A DNA stretch of 64,000 bases from Niallia taxi (GTDB lineage Bacteria > Bacillota > Bacilli > Bacillales > Cytobacillaceae). Made by a program: the position numbers and the translations under genes. Position 1 is the stretch's first letter. The number at the start of each line of letters is the position of its first letter. Below, one piece after another: positions 16,575 through 25,660 of this stretch. The stretch covers positions 3,210,001 through 3,274,000 of the forward strand of contig NZ_CP102589.1 in the NCBI RefSeq assembly GCF_032818155.1. The letters run 5' to 3'. Under the pieces are notes generated by a model. The model was given only the letters and a program-made list of their open reading frames with translations. It ran no database searches and was not told where the DNA came from.

Positions 16575-18035
16575 TTACCTCCTTCCCATGCTTTTTTCAA
16601 CTTCTTCTTGGACTTCTTTAATAAGCTTCATTTTGTTATTCCAGCATTCCTCGCTAAGATCGACTGGATATTCCTCTGGATTCAGCATACGTTTATATTC
16701 ATCCCAAAACAGCTTGAGATTATCTGCTGCATATCTTTGAATCTCTTGGAGAGACGGCTGTTCATAACAGCTCTTTCCATCCTTAATTGCTGTCACATGC
16801 AATTCTTTTGCTGTGTAATCTGTGACGAACTTGCTGATATATGTGTGAACAGGATGAAACATTTTCAATCGTTCCTGTGTGACATCCTCACTAGCAAGTG
16901 CAAGATAATCTCCTTCCGCATGACCGTTCCCTTTATTAATGATGCGGTACAGCCTTTTTTGACCAGGTGTTGTTACTTTTTCCGGATTAGCTGAGATTTT
17001 TATCGTATCGGCCATTTCTCCATTTTCTTCTTCAATACTGACAAGCTTGTAAACACCACCAAGTGCCGCTTGGTCATATGCGGTAATCAGCTTTGTGCCA
17101 ATACCCCACACATCAATTCTCGCACCCTCTGCTTTTACATTCATAATCGTATATTCATCCAGGTCATTGGACGCAATTATCTCTGTATTTGTAAAGCCTG
17201 CCTCATCGAGCATTTGTCTTGCTCTTTTTGATAAATACGCAAGATCACCACTGTCCAGTCTTATCGCCTTAAAGTTGATGCGACCCGCAAATTCCTTAGC
17301 AACCTTGATTGCATTTGGCACCCCTGAGCGTAAAGTATCATAAGTATCGACTAAAAAAACACAATCCTTATGGCTGCTTGCATAGCTCTTGAATGCTTTA
17401 TACTCATCGCGATATGCTTGCACAAGAGCATGGGCATGTGTACCTGCAATCGGAATATCAAAGAGCTTCCCTGCTCTTACATTACTGGTTGCAGAAAAAC
17501 CGCCGATATAAGCTGCTCTTGTTCCCCACAATGCAGCATCCAGTTCATGTGCCCTTCTCGTCCCGAATTCCATTGCCGTGTTTTCACCAATTACCATTTT
17601 GATACGAGAAGCCTTTGTGGCAATCAAGGTTTGATAGTTTACAATATTGAGGAGAATTGTTTCTAACAGCTGTGCTTCTGCTAATGTTGCCTCAACCCTC
17701 AGCAGTGGTTCATTGGCAAACACGATTTCTCCCTCTCTCACACAATGAATGTCACCAGTAAAGCGAATTTCACTCAGATAGCTCAAGAACTCTTCTGAAT
17801 AGCCAACCTCTCGCAAATACTCAATATCTGTTTTTGAAAAATGAAAGCTCTCGATTATGTCCATAACCCGCTCAAGTCCTGCAAAAACCGCATATCCATT
17901 TCCGAAGGGAAGCTTGCGAAAATACATTTCAAACACAGCCTTCCGTTCATGAACATTGTCCTTCCAGTACGTTTCTACCATATTAATCTGATATAAGTCT
18001 GTGTGCAGCATTAAGCTGTCATCTGAATATCTCAT
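16575..18035 (-). CDS. pncB: Nicotinate phosphoribosyltransferase
   Basis: 486 residues, the size of the Gram-positive PncB. It makes nicotinate mononucleotide from nicotinate and PRPP with ATP. Recognisable blocks: HTDLYQINMVETYWKD at the start, the TRRAHE catalytic stretch with the phosphorylated His region, GGFSATSNV, GTHAHA, and IRLDSGDLAYLSKRARQ with the ribose-phosphate-binding site. Its start overlaps the pncA stop by one base, indicating translational coupling. Second gene of the salvage operon. Confidence 0.95.
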   Translation of the reverse strand: MRYSDDSLMLHTDLYQINMVETYWKDNVHERKAVFEMYFRKLPFGNGYAVFAGLERVMDIIESFHFSKTDIEYLREVGYSEEFLSYLSEIRFTGDIHCVREGEIVFANEPLLRVEATLAEAQLLETILLNIVNYQTLIATKASRIKMVIGENTAMEFGTRRAHELDAALWGTRAAYIGGFSATSNVRAGKLFDIPIAGTHAHALVQAYRDEYKAFKSYASSHKDCVFLVDTYDTLRSGVPNAIKVAKEFAGRINFKAIRLDSGDLAYLSKRARQMLDEAGFTNTEIIASNDLDEYTIMNVKAEGARIDVWGIGTKLITAYDQAALGGVYKLVSIEEENGEMADTIKISANPEKVTTPGQKRLYRIINKGNGHAEGDYLALASEDVTQERLKMFHPVHTYISKFVTDYTAKELHVTAIKDGKSCYEQPSLQEIQRYAADNLKLFWDEYKRMLNPEEYPVDLSEECWNNKMKLIKEVQEEVEKSMGRR

Positions 18036-18607
18036 TATTCATCCGCTCCATTTCTCTGAATGATTTTCGCTCCTAAAACTGTCTTAAAGTGCTCGATTGC
18101 CCATTCATGTCCCTTTAGTGAAAAGGAGGCTACCGCATCCTTATATATGACGAGACTAAAGCCTTTATTATATGCATCTACTGCAGTATGAAGCACACAT
18201 ATATCTGTGCATAAGCCGACAAGATGAAGCTCCGTGATACCTCTTTCTCTTAACTTCAACTCCAAATCTGTCCCTGTAAAAGCTGAGTATCTTGTTTTGT
18301 CTAAATAATAAATATGATTGAGCTGGTTATTTCTTTCATAAACCTCCCGCAAACTGCCGAATAAACTTCTGCCTGCTGTGTTCCTAATATTATGGGGTGG
18401 AAATAATGTATGCTCTGGATGATGTGTATCCCCCGCTTCATGCACATCCACGGCAAAAACCGTATAATCACCATTACGGATAAATTTCTCTGTAATAGAT
18501 GTAACTTCTTTTTCTATTATTTCCCCCATCTCACCACAGGATAATCTTCCATCAATTGAAGCAAAATCAACAGTATAGTCAATATTTATTAACGCCTTAT
18601 TCACCAT
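18035..18607 (-). CDS. pncA: Nicotinamidase, isochorismatase family
   Basis: 190 residues. Deamidates nicotinamide to nicotinate. The catalytic triad is Asp10 (NIDYTVDF), Lys104 (DKTRYSAF) and Cys137 (GLCTDICVLHTA); the metal site is in AVDVHEAGDTHHPEH (54-66). Context decides nicotinamidase rather than another isochorismatase-type hydrolase: it is directly coupled to pncB. AGGGAGGAATAATAA precedes the ATG. The promoter region upstream holds a 25-bp operator candidate shared with the Nudix regulator gene. Confidence 0.94.
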   Translation of the reverse strand: MVNKALINIDYTVDFASIDGRLSCGEMGEIIEKEVTSITEKFIRNGDYTVFAVDVHEAGDTHHPEHTLFPPHNIRNTAGRSLFGSLREVYERNNQLNHIYYLDKTRYSAFTGTDLELKLRERGITELHLVGLCTDICVLHTAVDAYNKGFSLVIYKDAVASFSLKGHEWAIEHFKTVLGAKIIQRNGADE

Positions 18608-18656
18608 TTATTATTCCTCCCTATTTAAAATATTGTGGGTATTTATTTTGTTATTT

Positions 18657-18681
18657 GTAATTATTAAATTTCAAATTACTA
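18657..18681. promoter_or_regulatory. Candidate NrtR operator before pncA
   Basis: On the minus strand this 25-bp block agrees at 21 positions with 19548-19572 in front of the Nudix regulator gene. Shared parts are TAGTAATTTG, AATT and TAATTAC, in the same order and spacing. The GTAATT/AATTAC arms make it an inverted repeat. Confidence 0.65.
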
Positions 18682-18688
18682 TAGTTAA

Positions 18689-18722
18689 AAAGAAGGAGGA
18701 AAGCTTTTTCTTTCCCTTCTTT
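18689..18722 (-). terminator. Terminator after the Nudix regulator gene
   Basis: AGAAGGGAAAG and CTTTCCTCCTTCT arms (three-base bulge) then TTTTT on the minus strand. It separates the regulator from the NAD salvage operon. Confidence 0.6.
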
Positions 18723-18730
18723 TATATACA

Positions 18731-19528
18731 TTAATGATAAATGGATTCAATAATTTCATAATCATTAAAAACATATAGCTGTGATGGTCTAAATGAATTT
18801 CTTTTCGTCTTTTTAGGTGACCCGTCTACATCGGTTGCTTTTTCAATAAATGGAAGCTTTGGTGCCTTTGTGAAAAAGACCGAATCATTCGAAATCCTTG
18901 GATCTTCTCCAACTGTCAGCAGCACCCGCTGCAGCTCTGACAGTGTAAATTCCTTTGGCAGGAAGCTTTTAGCTGCAGTAGTCGTAATCATGTCCCGCTT
19001 TATAAAGCGCAGTCCATCTTTAATGATTTCTTGATGATCAAAAGCCAAGTTTAAAGCTGGTATCTCCTCTACAGCAAACAACTCCACTTCTGCTGCATCA
19101 TCATTAGCCTGACGCTTTTTAATATCTTCTTCTGGAACGATTGCATAAAAAGCATTTGATATCATCCAGCCCCTTGGATCTCGTTTAAAATTGTCATATA
19201 CGCCAAAATGCATTATATGCAAACCATCCACATTTGTTTCTTCCTTTAATTCTCTTTTTGCTGCCATTAAAGCAGTTTCTTCCTTTAGTGCATCAACAAA
19301 TCCCCCAGGAAGAGCCCATTTTCCACCCTCAATATTTGGATTTCCTTCTTGGTCAGTTTCAGCCCGCTTTATAAGCAATAGCTTCAGTGTCATGGATGGT
19401 GGTGCTTTTTCCTCTGTTTTTTCTGAAACAATCGTGAAAATGGCAATATCAGCAGTATAACCGTCAGGCGTTCGGTATTTTGTTGAATCATAATTTGCCA
19501 GTGCTTCTTTTTCTGTTTTATATTTCAT
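18731..19528 (-). CDS. nrtR: NrtR-like Nudix-domain transcriptional regulator of NAD metabolism
   Basis: About 265 residues. An N-terminal Nudix domain (about 25-170) reads WALPGGFVDALKEE and RELKEETNV: relative to the catalytic Nudix box it has two extra residues, and the final Gly is Asn, so hydrolysis is doubtful. RDPRGWMISNAFYA and LAFDHQEII are typical of ADP-ribose-sensing NrtR proteins. The C-terminal part (about 185-265: FLPKEFTLSELQRVL and following) fits the winged helix. ATG at 19528 is chosen for AAGAGGG six bases upstream. It lies upstream of the complete NAD salvage operon and shares its operator. A plain Nudix hydrolase is the alternative. Confidence 0.8.
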   Translation of the reverse strand: MKYKTEKEALANYDSTKYRTPDGYTADIAIFTIVSEKTEEKAPPSMTLKLLLIKRAETDQEGNPNIEGGKWALPGGFVDALKEETALMAAKRELKEETNVDGLHIMHFGVYDNFKRDPRGWMISNAFYAIVPEEDIKKRQANDDAAEVELFAVEEIPALNLAFDHQEIIKDGLRFIKRDMITTTAAKSFLPKEFTLSELQRVLLTVGEDPRISNDSVFFTKAPKLPFIEKATDVDGSPKKTKRNSFRPSQLYVFNDYEIIESIYH

Positions 19529-19547
19529 GCTAAACCCTCTTATCATG

Positions 19548-19578
19548 TAGTAATTTGTAATTCGTTAATTACTTGTTA
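19548..19578. promoter_or_regulatory. Candidate NrtR operator before the regulator gene
   Basis: 19548-19572 is the 25-bp block shared with the pncA promoter. It contains GTAATT-CGTT-AATTAC, a perfect inverted repeat, extended by imperfect TAA/TTA flanks to 19578. Position suggests autoregulation. Confidence 0.62.
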
Positions 19579-19750
19579 TTTACAATATACCTCCTTTTCC
19601 TTCCAATTGCAAGCCCAAAAAATATTAAATTTCCAGATTATAAAATGAAAGACTCCTATCAAACAACCCCTATAATATTGAAGTGTTAACAAATAAAGCA
19701 TTTTCATTTCAATTATTTTGACAATAATATTTTTTTTCAAATTAAGTGCT

Positions 19751-19777
19751 TCAATTTTCCCTCGTCAATGCCGAAAT
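19751..19777 (+). promoter_or_regulatory. Sigma-D-type promoter of the first chemoreceptor gene
   Basis: TCAA, then exactly 15 bases, then GCCGAAAT, against the Bacillus sigma-D consensus TAAA-N15-GCCGATAT. It lies about 80 bp before the start, as expected for a motility/chemotaxis gene. The rest of 19529-19855 shows no gene. Confidence 0.62.
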
Positions 19778-19855
19778 AAATCTTAATAAGATTGCAATCT
19801 CACTATAATTGGCTTTGATTGCTTTCTTGAAACTAAACTTAAGGAGAAAGCAGCA

Positions 19856-21829
19856 ATGAAAAAAATAAACATCACATGGAATTTAAGGGCAAAGCTTTAC
19901 ACAGCATTTGCTATTATTCTTTTAATTCCAACAATAGCAGTGGGCCTCCTTTCCTATAACAGTGCTAAAAATGAACTAGAAAACAGTTTATTAAAAAGCG
20001 CTGAGGAAAATGTTAAACTGCTTAATTCAAACATAGACAATACGCTTTCCCCAAAGGTGCATGATGCAGGATTTTTTAGTGATTTACTGACTGCAGACAT
20101 GTTTACAGAAGGAGACAATAATTCACAAGGAGTCCAAAAGCTCACCCAATATATCGGATTACATCCAGAAGCACAATCCATTTATATCGGTACAACAGAT
20201 GGACGAATGATTTCATATCCTAAAACAGACCTTTCAAGCGATTATGACCCAAGAGAAAGACCTTGGTATCAAGCGGGAATGGATAGTAATGATGTAGTTG
20301 TTACAAGTCCTTATAAAGATTCAAGCACAGGAGATATGGTTGTTACTGTCACGAAAAAGCTGAAAGACGGAAGTGGCGTATTGGCAATTGATATCAATAT
20401 AAAAAGACTTGCAGAGACAGCGAGTAATGTTAATATCGGTGAAGATGGATATGCCCTGCTCCTTGATGCACAGCAGCTATTTATCGTGAATCCAAAAGGA
20501 GAAGCTGGTGCGAAGGCTGAACAAAGCTATTATAAGGAGCTTTACAAAGCAAACAACGGGATCATCAACTATACCACTGATGGCAATGAAAGTGTTATGT
20601 ATTACACGACAAATAAACTGACAGGCTGGAAAATAGCTGGAACTATGTCTTCTTCAGAAACAGAAGAAGCAGCTTCACCAATTTTAAACACTACCTTCCT
20701 TGTGATTGCTGTAGCAGTAGTTATTGGTGCAGCAATTGTCATGGTGATAGTAAGATCGATTGTCATCAGAGTGAGAGCACTCCAAAAAACAGCACAGAAA
20801 ATCAGCAGTGGTGATTTAACAGAAGATATTAAAACAAATTCAAATGATGAAATTGGCAAGCTTGCTTTATCCTTCATTGACATGCAGACAAGCTTAAGAA
20901 GTTTGTTAGGAACTGTTGAGCATAACGCCGTTCAAGTGGCTGCTTCAGCCGAACAGCTTAATGCAAGTGCTGTGCAGACAAGTGAAGCAACAGAACAAGT
21001 GGCAGAAGCTATTCAAGAGGTTGCATCAAGCGCTGAAAAACAAACGTCAGGAATGGAAGAAAATATTTTAGCATTAAACAGAATTTCGGCAGGGACTGCT
21101 TCCATTTCTGAAAGCACTACTGCTGTTTCCAATTTGACGAGAGAAACAACTGAAAAAGCGGAAACAGGCGGCCGTTCTGTTAAGCTGACTGTTGACCAAA
21201 TGAATCTTATACATGCATCTGTGCTTGATTCGAATGCAGTCATTCACTCCTTGTATGACCGCTCTAAAGAAATCGGGACTATTTTAAATGTTATTACAGC
21301 TATTTCAGAACAGACAAATCTTCTAGCATTAAATGCAGCAATTGAAGCTGCAAGAGCAGGCGAATCTGGCAAAGGTTTTGCCGTTGTTGCAGAAGAAGTC
21401 CGAAAACTCGCTGAACAATCACAAAGCTCAGCAAGTCAAATTTCAGATTTGATTAAGGCCATCCAGCAGGACACAGAAAGCACTGTTCAAAAAATGGCTA
21501 CTGTCGTTGACAACGTTCAAAGTGGACTGTCTGTATCGGAGGATGCTATTGAAAAGTTTGGTGATATCCTTTCCAGCATGAAGGAAATCTCACCAAAAAT
21601 GGCTGATGTATCTAACACAATTAAAGAAATGCTTGTAGTCGTTAAGGACGTAGAAGAAACAGCTTTTGATGTTGCAGATATTGCGAAAAGCAATGCAGCT
21701 TCATCAGAAGAGGTCGCTGCATCGACAGAAGAACAACTTGCAGCAATGGAGGAGATTTCCTCTTCGTCCCATACACTCTCAGTTATGGCAGATGAGCTAC
21801 ACGCCATTATTAAAAAATATAAATATTAA
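19856..21829 (+). CDS. Methyl-accepting chemotaxis protein with dCache sensor
   Basis: 657 residues. TM1 about 15-35, a large extracellular sensor (about 40-275) of the dCache type with the [11 protein letters not shown] signature and a small-ligand pocket, TM2 about 277-300, HAMP to about 355, then the coiled-coil signalling domain. The hairpin tip [19 protein letters not shown] is the CheA/CheW-binding site. AAGGAG is six bases before the ATG. Sensor residues resemble amino acid or organic acid binders, but the ligand is unknown. A strong terminator follows; an upstream sigma-D-like promoter fits chemotaxis control. About 65% of the layout is shared with the second receptor at 49070-51049. 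Confidence 0.93.
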   Translation: MKKINITWNLRAKLYTAFAIILLIPTIAVGLLSYNSAKNELENSLLKSAEENVKLLNSNIDNTLSPKVHDAGFFSDLLTADMFTEGDNNSQGVQKLTQYIGLHPEAQSIYIGTTDGRMISYPKTDLSSDYDPRERPWYQAGMDSNDVVVTSPYKDSSTGDMVVTVTKKLKDGSGVLAIDINIKRLAETASNVNIGEDGYALLLDAQQLFIVNPKGEAGAKAEQSYYKELYKANNGIINYTTDGNESVMYYTTNKLTGWKIAGTMSSSETEEAASPILNTTFLVIAVAVVIGAAIVMVIVRSIVIRVRALQKTAQKISSGDLTEDIKTNSNDEIGKLALSFIDMQTSLRSLLGTVEHNAVQVAASAEQLNASAVQTSEATEQVAEAIQEVASSAEKQTSGMEENILALNRISAGTASISESTTAVSNLTRETTEKAETGGRSVKLTVDQMNLIHASVLDSNAVIHSLYDRSKEIGTILNVITAISEQTNLLALNAAIEAARAGESGKGFAVVAEEVRKLAEQSQSSASQISDLIKAIQQDTESTVQKMATVVDNVQSGLSVSEDAIEKFGDILSSMKEISPKMADVSNTIKEMLVVVKDVEETAFDVADIAKSNAASSEEVAASTEEQLAAMEEISSSSHTLSVMADELHAIIKKYKY

Positions 21830-21835
21830 CAACAA

Positions 21836-21874
21836 AGCCGCCGCAGATTTGTTTTAAATCTGCGGCGGCTTTTC
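21836..21874 (+). terminator. Strong terminator between chemoreceptor and kinase genes
   Basis: AAGCCGCCGCAGATTT paired with AAATCTGCGGCGGCTTTT around a short loop. It is GC-rich, nearly perfect, and can serve both convergent genes. Confidence 0.92.
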
Positions 21875-21881
21875 ACTATCA

Positions 21882-23480
21882 TTATTTTTCTGCAAGCGGA
21901 AGTCTAATTTCAATAGTCGTTCCTTGATTAACAGCACTTTCAATATGAAGATGACCTTTATGCTGTTCAATAATTTTGAATATCACCATATAGCCTAATC
22001 CTGTTCCCGTATCCTTTGTCGTATAAAATGGAAGTCCGAGTTTTTTGATTTGCGCAGGGGTCATACCGATGCCATTATCCTCAATTTGAATAATCGCTTC
22101 CTTTTCCTCTGTCACATCTGTAAGAATTTTAATCGTTCCCCCATATGGCATTGCTTCCACACTGTTTTTAAAAACGTTCATGAAAACTTGCTTTAATTGG
22201 TTTTCATCACATTGGACTAGTATGCTATTCTCGTTATAATTTCTTTCCATTAAGATATTGTTCATATTGGCACTTGCCTGGAATAAGGAAACTGTTTCAT
22301 CCATAATCTTCTGCAAGTCTTGTTTAACAAAGTGAACAGCATGCGGCTTAGAAAGAATCAAAAATTCCCCTACAATAAAATTAATTCGTTTTAACTCAGA
22401 CATGATAAGGTCATAATGAGCTTTTTTATTGAAGTCATTTTCTAAATACTGAATGAATCCTTGTATCGTAGTGAGCGGATTGCGGATTTCATGCGCTACA
22501 CTTGCAGCCATCTGTCCGACAGCAGTCAGCTTTTCTGAATTCAACAAAAGCTGTTCTGTTTTCTTGCGATCAGTAAAATCCCTGAATTGAGCAAATGCAC
22601 CCACTAGCGTCCCGTTGTTCAAAAAGATTGGAAAGCAATCAAGCAAGAAAATAAGGGTCTCATTATCCTTTTCTCTCGTAAAGGAAATTTCAATATCTGT
22701 ATAAGGTCTTTTCGTGTTAAGTACATTCTGCAAATATTCTCCAAAATACTTTAAATCCAAAATGCTCGCACCGATAATATCCTCTTTTTTCCATCCTGTT
22801 ATATGTTCTGCAAATGCATTGAAATCAAGCAGCCTACCACTTTGAGCAGCAACTAATATCCCGTTTCTCGTCGTATCCATGATAATCTTGTTCAAAATAT
22901 TTAACTCATGGTTTTGCCTAATTAAATCAATTTCCCTTTCAATCGTTTGATTCACAGTGGACAAGAGCGTCAGCATCAGAGGGCTTGCATGTTCAAGCTC
23001 TGTCATAATCGAGATTGTCCCAATAACCTTATCCTCCGTCCAGTCCATAATAGGCACTGCATAACAGGCTTTCGTATGGAGATGTGTATGATAATGCTGA
23101 AACCCTACTATTTCAACGCTTTTTTTATGCTTTAACGATAAAGAAATGGCATCAATGCCACAATCCTCTTCTTTAAAGCGCACTCCTTCTGCAATCCCGA
23201 TTATTTCTGCATTCCGCATGCTCTGTTCATGACCAAGATTCCTCAGCAAATATCCCTCTGCATCACAGACAGAAGCGATAATTGGCATCTCCTTTAAAGA
23301 ATCGAGGAATTTATCGAGAAAATACACAACGACATCCAAAATTTCCTGGTACTCCATATGCTTTTGAAGTAATTCCTCTTTATTCAGCCTCTCCGAAAAA
23401 ACTGTCATCGCAGTTGGATTTAGTCCATTTTCCAGGCACTTTTGTTTAAGTGATTTAAAATCAATAGATGCTTTCTCCAT
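21882..23480 (-). CDS. Soluble PAS/GAF sensor histidine kinase (sporulation-kinase-like)
   Basis: 532 residues, no membrane helix. Domains: GAF-like sensor (about 45-185, the kind seen at the start of AcoR-type activators, with a His/Cys-rich HYHTHLHTKACYAV stretch), PAS (about 200-305, GWKKEDIIGASILDL), HisKA with His330 in SVAHEIRNPLTTIQGF, and HATPase_c with N, G1 and G2 boxes (DNGIGMTPAQ, TGTGLG). The H-box is of the KinA/KinE class that feeds Spo0F, and there is no response regulator next to it, so a phosphorelay role is plausible but unproven. GGGAGC precedes the ATG. Divergent from dpaA with 263 bp between. Confidence 0.85.
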   Translation of the reverse strand: MEKASIDFKSLKQKCLENGLNPTAMTVFSERLNKEELLQKHMEYQEILDVVVYFLDKFLDSLKEMPIIASVCDAEGYLLRNLGHEQSMRNAEIIGIAEGVRFKEEDCGIDAISLSLKHKKSVEIVGFQHYHTHLHTKACYAVPIMDWTEDKVIGTISIMTELEHASPLMLTLLSTVNQTIEREIDLIRQNHELNILNKIIMDTTRNGILVAAQSGRLLDFNAFAEHITGWKKEDIIGASILDLKYFGEYLQNVLNTKRPYTDIEISFTREKDNETLIFLLDCFPIFLNNGTLVGAFAQFRDFTDRKKTEQLLLNSEKLTAVGQMAASVAHEIRNPLTTIQGFIQYLENDFNKKAHYDLIMSELKRINFIVGEFLILSKPHAVHFVKQDLQKIMDETVSLFQASANMNNILMERNYNENSILVQCDENQLKQVFMNVFKNSVEAMPYGGTIKILTDVTEEKEAIIQIEDNGIGMTPAQIKKLGLPFYTTKDTGTGLGYMVIFKIIEQHKGHLHIESAVNQGTTIEIRLPLAEK

Positions 23481-23743
23481 AAAATTGCTCCCGTTTCGTT
23501 ACATATATAATGAGTATTAATGTTTTATTAAGATTAAAATAATGAAAGGCGTTACTGCTATTTGCGTCGAATTATATCATAACAAAAAATTCATCCTTTT
23601 AGAGGAATAATTGTTTATAACAATAATTATGTATTAACATTTCTTTGTTCTATGAAAATATATATTACCATAAGAACAGGACTATTTATCATAATTGTTT
23701 ACTATTATTAAAGAGAATACACTTTTCATTTAGGAGGTCCAAG

Positions 23744-24604
23744 ATGATTGATAACTCTACAATCCTGATTATCGGCGGTGATCAACGCCAGCTTCAAGTG
23801 ATTGATAAGCTTGCTAAAACAGCTGGAAAGATTATTTTGACAGGCTTTGATCAAATACAGCTGGAATATGCTAATGTCATCAAACAACGGATATCTGAAG
23901 TTGATTTCAGCAGTGTGGACAGAATCCTTTTGCCTATCCCTGGCATTGCAACTAATGGAAAAGCAGAATCAAAGTTTTCTAGTGAGGAAATTGTTTTGAC
24001 AGAAAATATGTTTCGGCAGACAAAAGAGGATTGCAAGATTTATTCAGGCATCATTACCCCATTTCTCGAATACATAAAAAAAACAACAGGACGTAGCATC
24101 ATCTCCATCTTTTCACGAGATGATGTCGCTATTTTGAACTCCATCCCCACTGCTGAAGGTACTTTAAAGATTGCCATAGAAGAAACAGACTATACGATAC
24201 ATGGTTCCAATGTAGTAGTATTAGGCTTTGGCAGGGTTGGCATGACCGTTGCCCGTCTTTTTGCAGCTGTCGGCGCCATTGTCAGTGTTGCCGTCAGAGA
24301 AACAGCTGACAAAGCAAGAGTACAGGAAATGGGCTTAAAGCCAATTTTGTTTAATACCTTATCTGAAGAGATAGCTACTCAAAACATTTGTATTAATACC
24401 GTTCCCTTTCATGTTGTCACAAAAGAGCTGATTGATGCCATGTCAGCACAAGCTTTCATTATTGATCTTGCCTCAAAGCCTGGTGGAACAGATTTCGCTT
24501 ATGCAGAGGAAAAAGGAATAAAGGCCATTCATGCTCTCGGTCTGCCAGCTAAGGTTGCACCGACAACAGCAGGTGAAATAATCGCCGATATTGTCCTCGA
24601 ATAG
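23744..24604 (+). CDS. dpaA: Dipicolinate synthase subunit A, unpaired
   Basis: 286 residues, close to the usual 297. Recognised from conserved blocks: IIGGDQRQ near the start, FSSEEIVLT, FSRDDVAILNSIPTAEGT, DYTIHGSNVVVLGFGRVGMTVAR with the Rossmann glycine motif (about 160-166), and DLASKPGGTDFAYAEEKGIKAIHALGLPAKVAPTTAG at the end. With DpaB it makes dipicolinate from dihydrodipicolinate for the spore core. An upstream in-frame ATG adds 33 residues, but TAGGAGG lies before the ATG at 23744. dpaB, normally the next gene, is absent; a terminator and an oppositely oriented gene follow. Probably a paralogue or an independently expressed subunit. Confidence 0.88.
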   Translation: MIDNSTILIIGGDQRQLQVIDKLAKTAGKIILTGFDQIQLEYANVIKQRISEVDFSSVDRILLPIPGIATNGKAESKFSSEEIVLTENMFRQTKEDCKIYSGIITPFLEYIKKTTGRSIISIFSRDDVAILNSIPTAEGTLKIAIEETDYTIHGSNVVVLGFGRVGMTVARLFAAVGAIVSVAVRETADKARVQEMGLKPILFNTLSEEIATQNICINTVPFHVVTKELIDAMSAQAFIIDLASKPGGTDFAYAEEKGIKAIHALGLPAKVAPTTAGEIIADIVLE

Positions 24605-24627
24605 CCTCTGATTATGCTTAAAATGAG

Positions 24628-24652
24628 AAAAAGGGGCAGCTGCCCCTTTATT
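24628..24652. terminator. Terminator between dpaA and the aldo/keto reductase gene
   Basis: AAAGGGGCAG and CTGCCCCTTT form a perfect hairpin with T on both sides, a bidirectional terminator for the convergent genes. Confidence 0.8.
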
Positions 24653-24656
24653 TGTA

Positions 24657-25640
24657 TTAATATGGTCCCCTAATACTGTTTTTCACTTTTTGTTGATAAA
24701 ACTCCTGCAGCCTTGTTTTTTCGGCCTGTGAAAAGGATTTTTCTTGCAATGCCACTAAGTTACCCATAACTTGCTGCTCATTTTTGAAGCCTGGGATTAT
24801 ACATGATACCTCTTCATGGTCAAGTATCCATCTTAAAGAAGCTGATGCCATGGATTGGCGACCTTCTGCAATCCAGCGAAGCTCTTCTGCTAGCTCCACT
24901 CCCTTTGAAAAACCAAGGCCAGCAAATGTCTCTCCAATATTAAAAGACTCTCCATTTTCATTAAATGCACGATGATCGTCCTGTTCAAAACGATGCCCTT
25001 CCGTAAACTTCCCTGTTAACAGCCCGCTCGCAAGCGGCAAACGCACCAAAATCCCTGTGCCTTTCCGCTTTGCTTCTGGCAAAAGTGTTTCTAATGGCTT
25101 TTGACGGAAAATATTAAAGATGACTTGCAGTGCATCAACGCCCTCATGATTGAGACATACTAAACCTTCTTCCACTGTTTCTACACTGACGCCATAGTGC
25201 TTAATTTTCCCTTCCTTTTTCAGACGGTCAAGGACTTCAAAAACACTGCCATCCTGAAGAACTTCAAGCGGCGGACAATGAATCTGATATAAGTCGATAG
25301 CCTCTCTGTTCAAGCGCTTCAAGCTATTTTCGCAAAAGGTCTGAACATTTTCATATGTGTAAGTGTCAGCTGAATGAATATCTCCGCTCCGGCAAAATTT
25401 TGTCGCAATATGAATGTCTTCTTCCTTACCCTTCGTCGCCATCGCAAGCAGTTCTTCACTATGCCCATTTCCATAGACATCAGCTGTATCAAAGAAGTTC
25501 ACACCTTCCCCTATTGCCCGATCAAGCGATTTAAGTGCTTCAGCATCATTTGTTTTCCCCCAAGAGCCTCCAATCGCCCAAGTCCCAAAACTTACTTCAC
25601 TTACCTTTAGACCTGTTTTCCCCAGATGTCTATACTTCAT
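24657..25640 (-). CDS. Aldo/keto reductase (IolS/YajO-like), third gene of the xyl operon
   Basis: 327 residues, (alpha/beta)8 NADPH-dependent oxidoreductase. Catalytic tetrad: Asp and Tyr in FFDTADVYGNGHSEE, Lys in HIATKFCRSGD, His in LYQIHCPPLEV. The NADPH phosphate-binding end is IPGFKNEQQVMGN. CTAGGAGG precedes the ATG and the gap to xylB is 20 bp with no terminator, so it is cotranscribed with xylA-xylB. A role on xylose or another pentose (or its aldehyde) is inferred from that alone; the enzyme might equally be a general carbonyl reductase. Confidence 0.85.
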   Translation of the reverse strand: MKYRHLGKTGLKVSEVSFGTWAIGGSWGKTNDAEALKSLDRAIGEGVNFFDTADVYGNGHSEELLAMATKGKEEDIHIATKFCRSGDIHSADTYTYENVQTFCENSLKRLNREAIDLYQIHCPPLEVLQDGSVFEVLDRLKKEGKIKHYGVSVETVEEGLVCLNHEGVDALQVIFNIFRQKPLETLLPEAKRKGTGILVRLPLASGLLTGKFTEGHRFEQDDHRAFNENGESFNIGETFAGLGFSKGVELAEELRWIAEGRQSMASASLRWILDHEEVSCIIPGFKNEQQVMGNLVALQEKSFSQAEKTRLQEFYQQKVKNSIRGPY

Positions 25641-25660
25641 TATTCAGCCTCCTAGTTTTA

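Noticed and set aside
23645..23743. N-terminal extension of dpaA.
   Set aside because: Family members start at the GGD(Q)RQ region; TAGGAGG precedes the later ATG.
23481..23743. Mother-cell sigma-K or sigma-E promoter for dpaA.
   Set aside because: Several CATA strings occur, but none with the right flanks and spacing, so no promoter is called.
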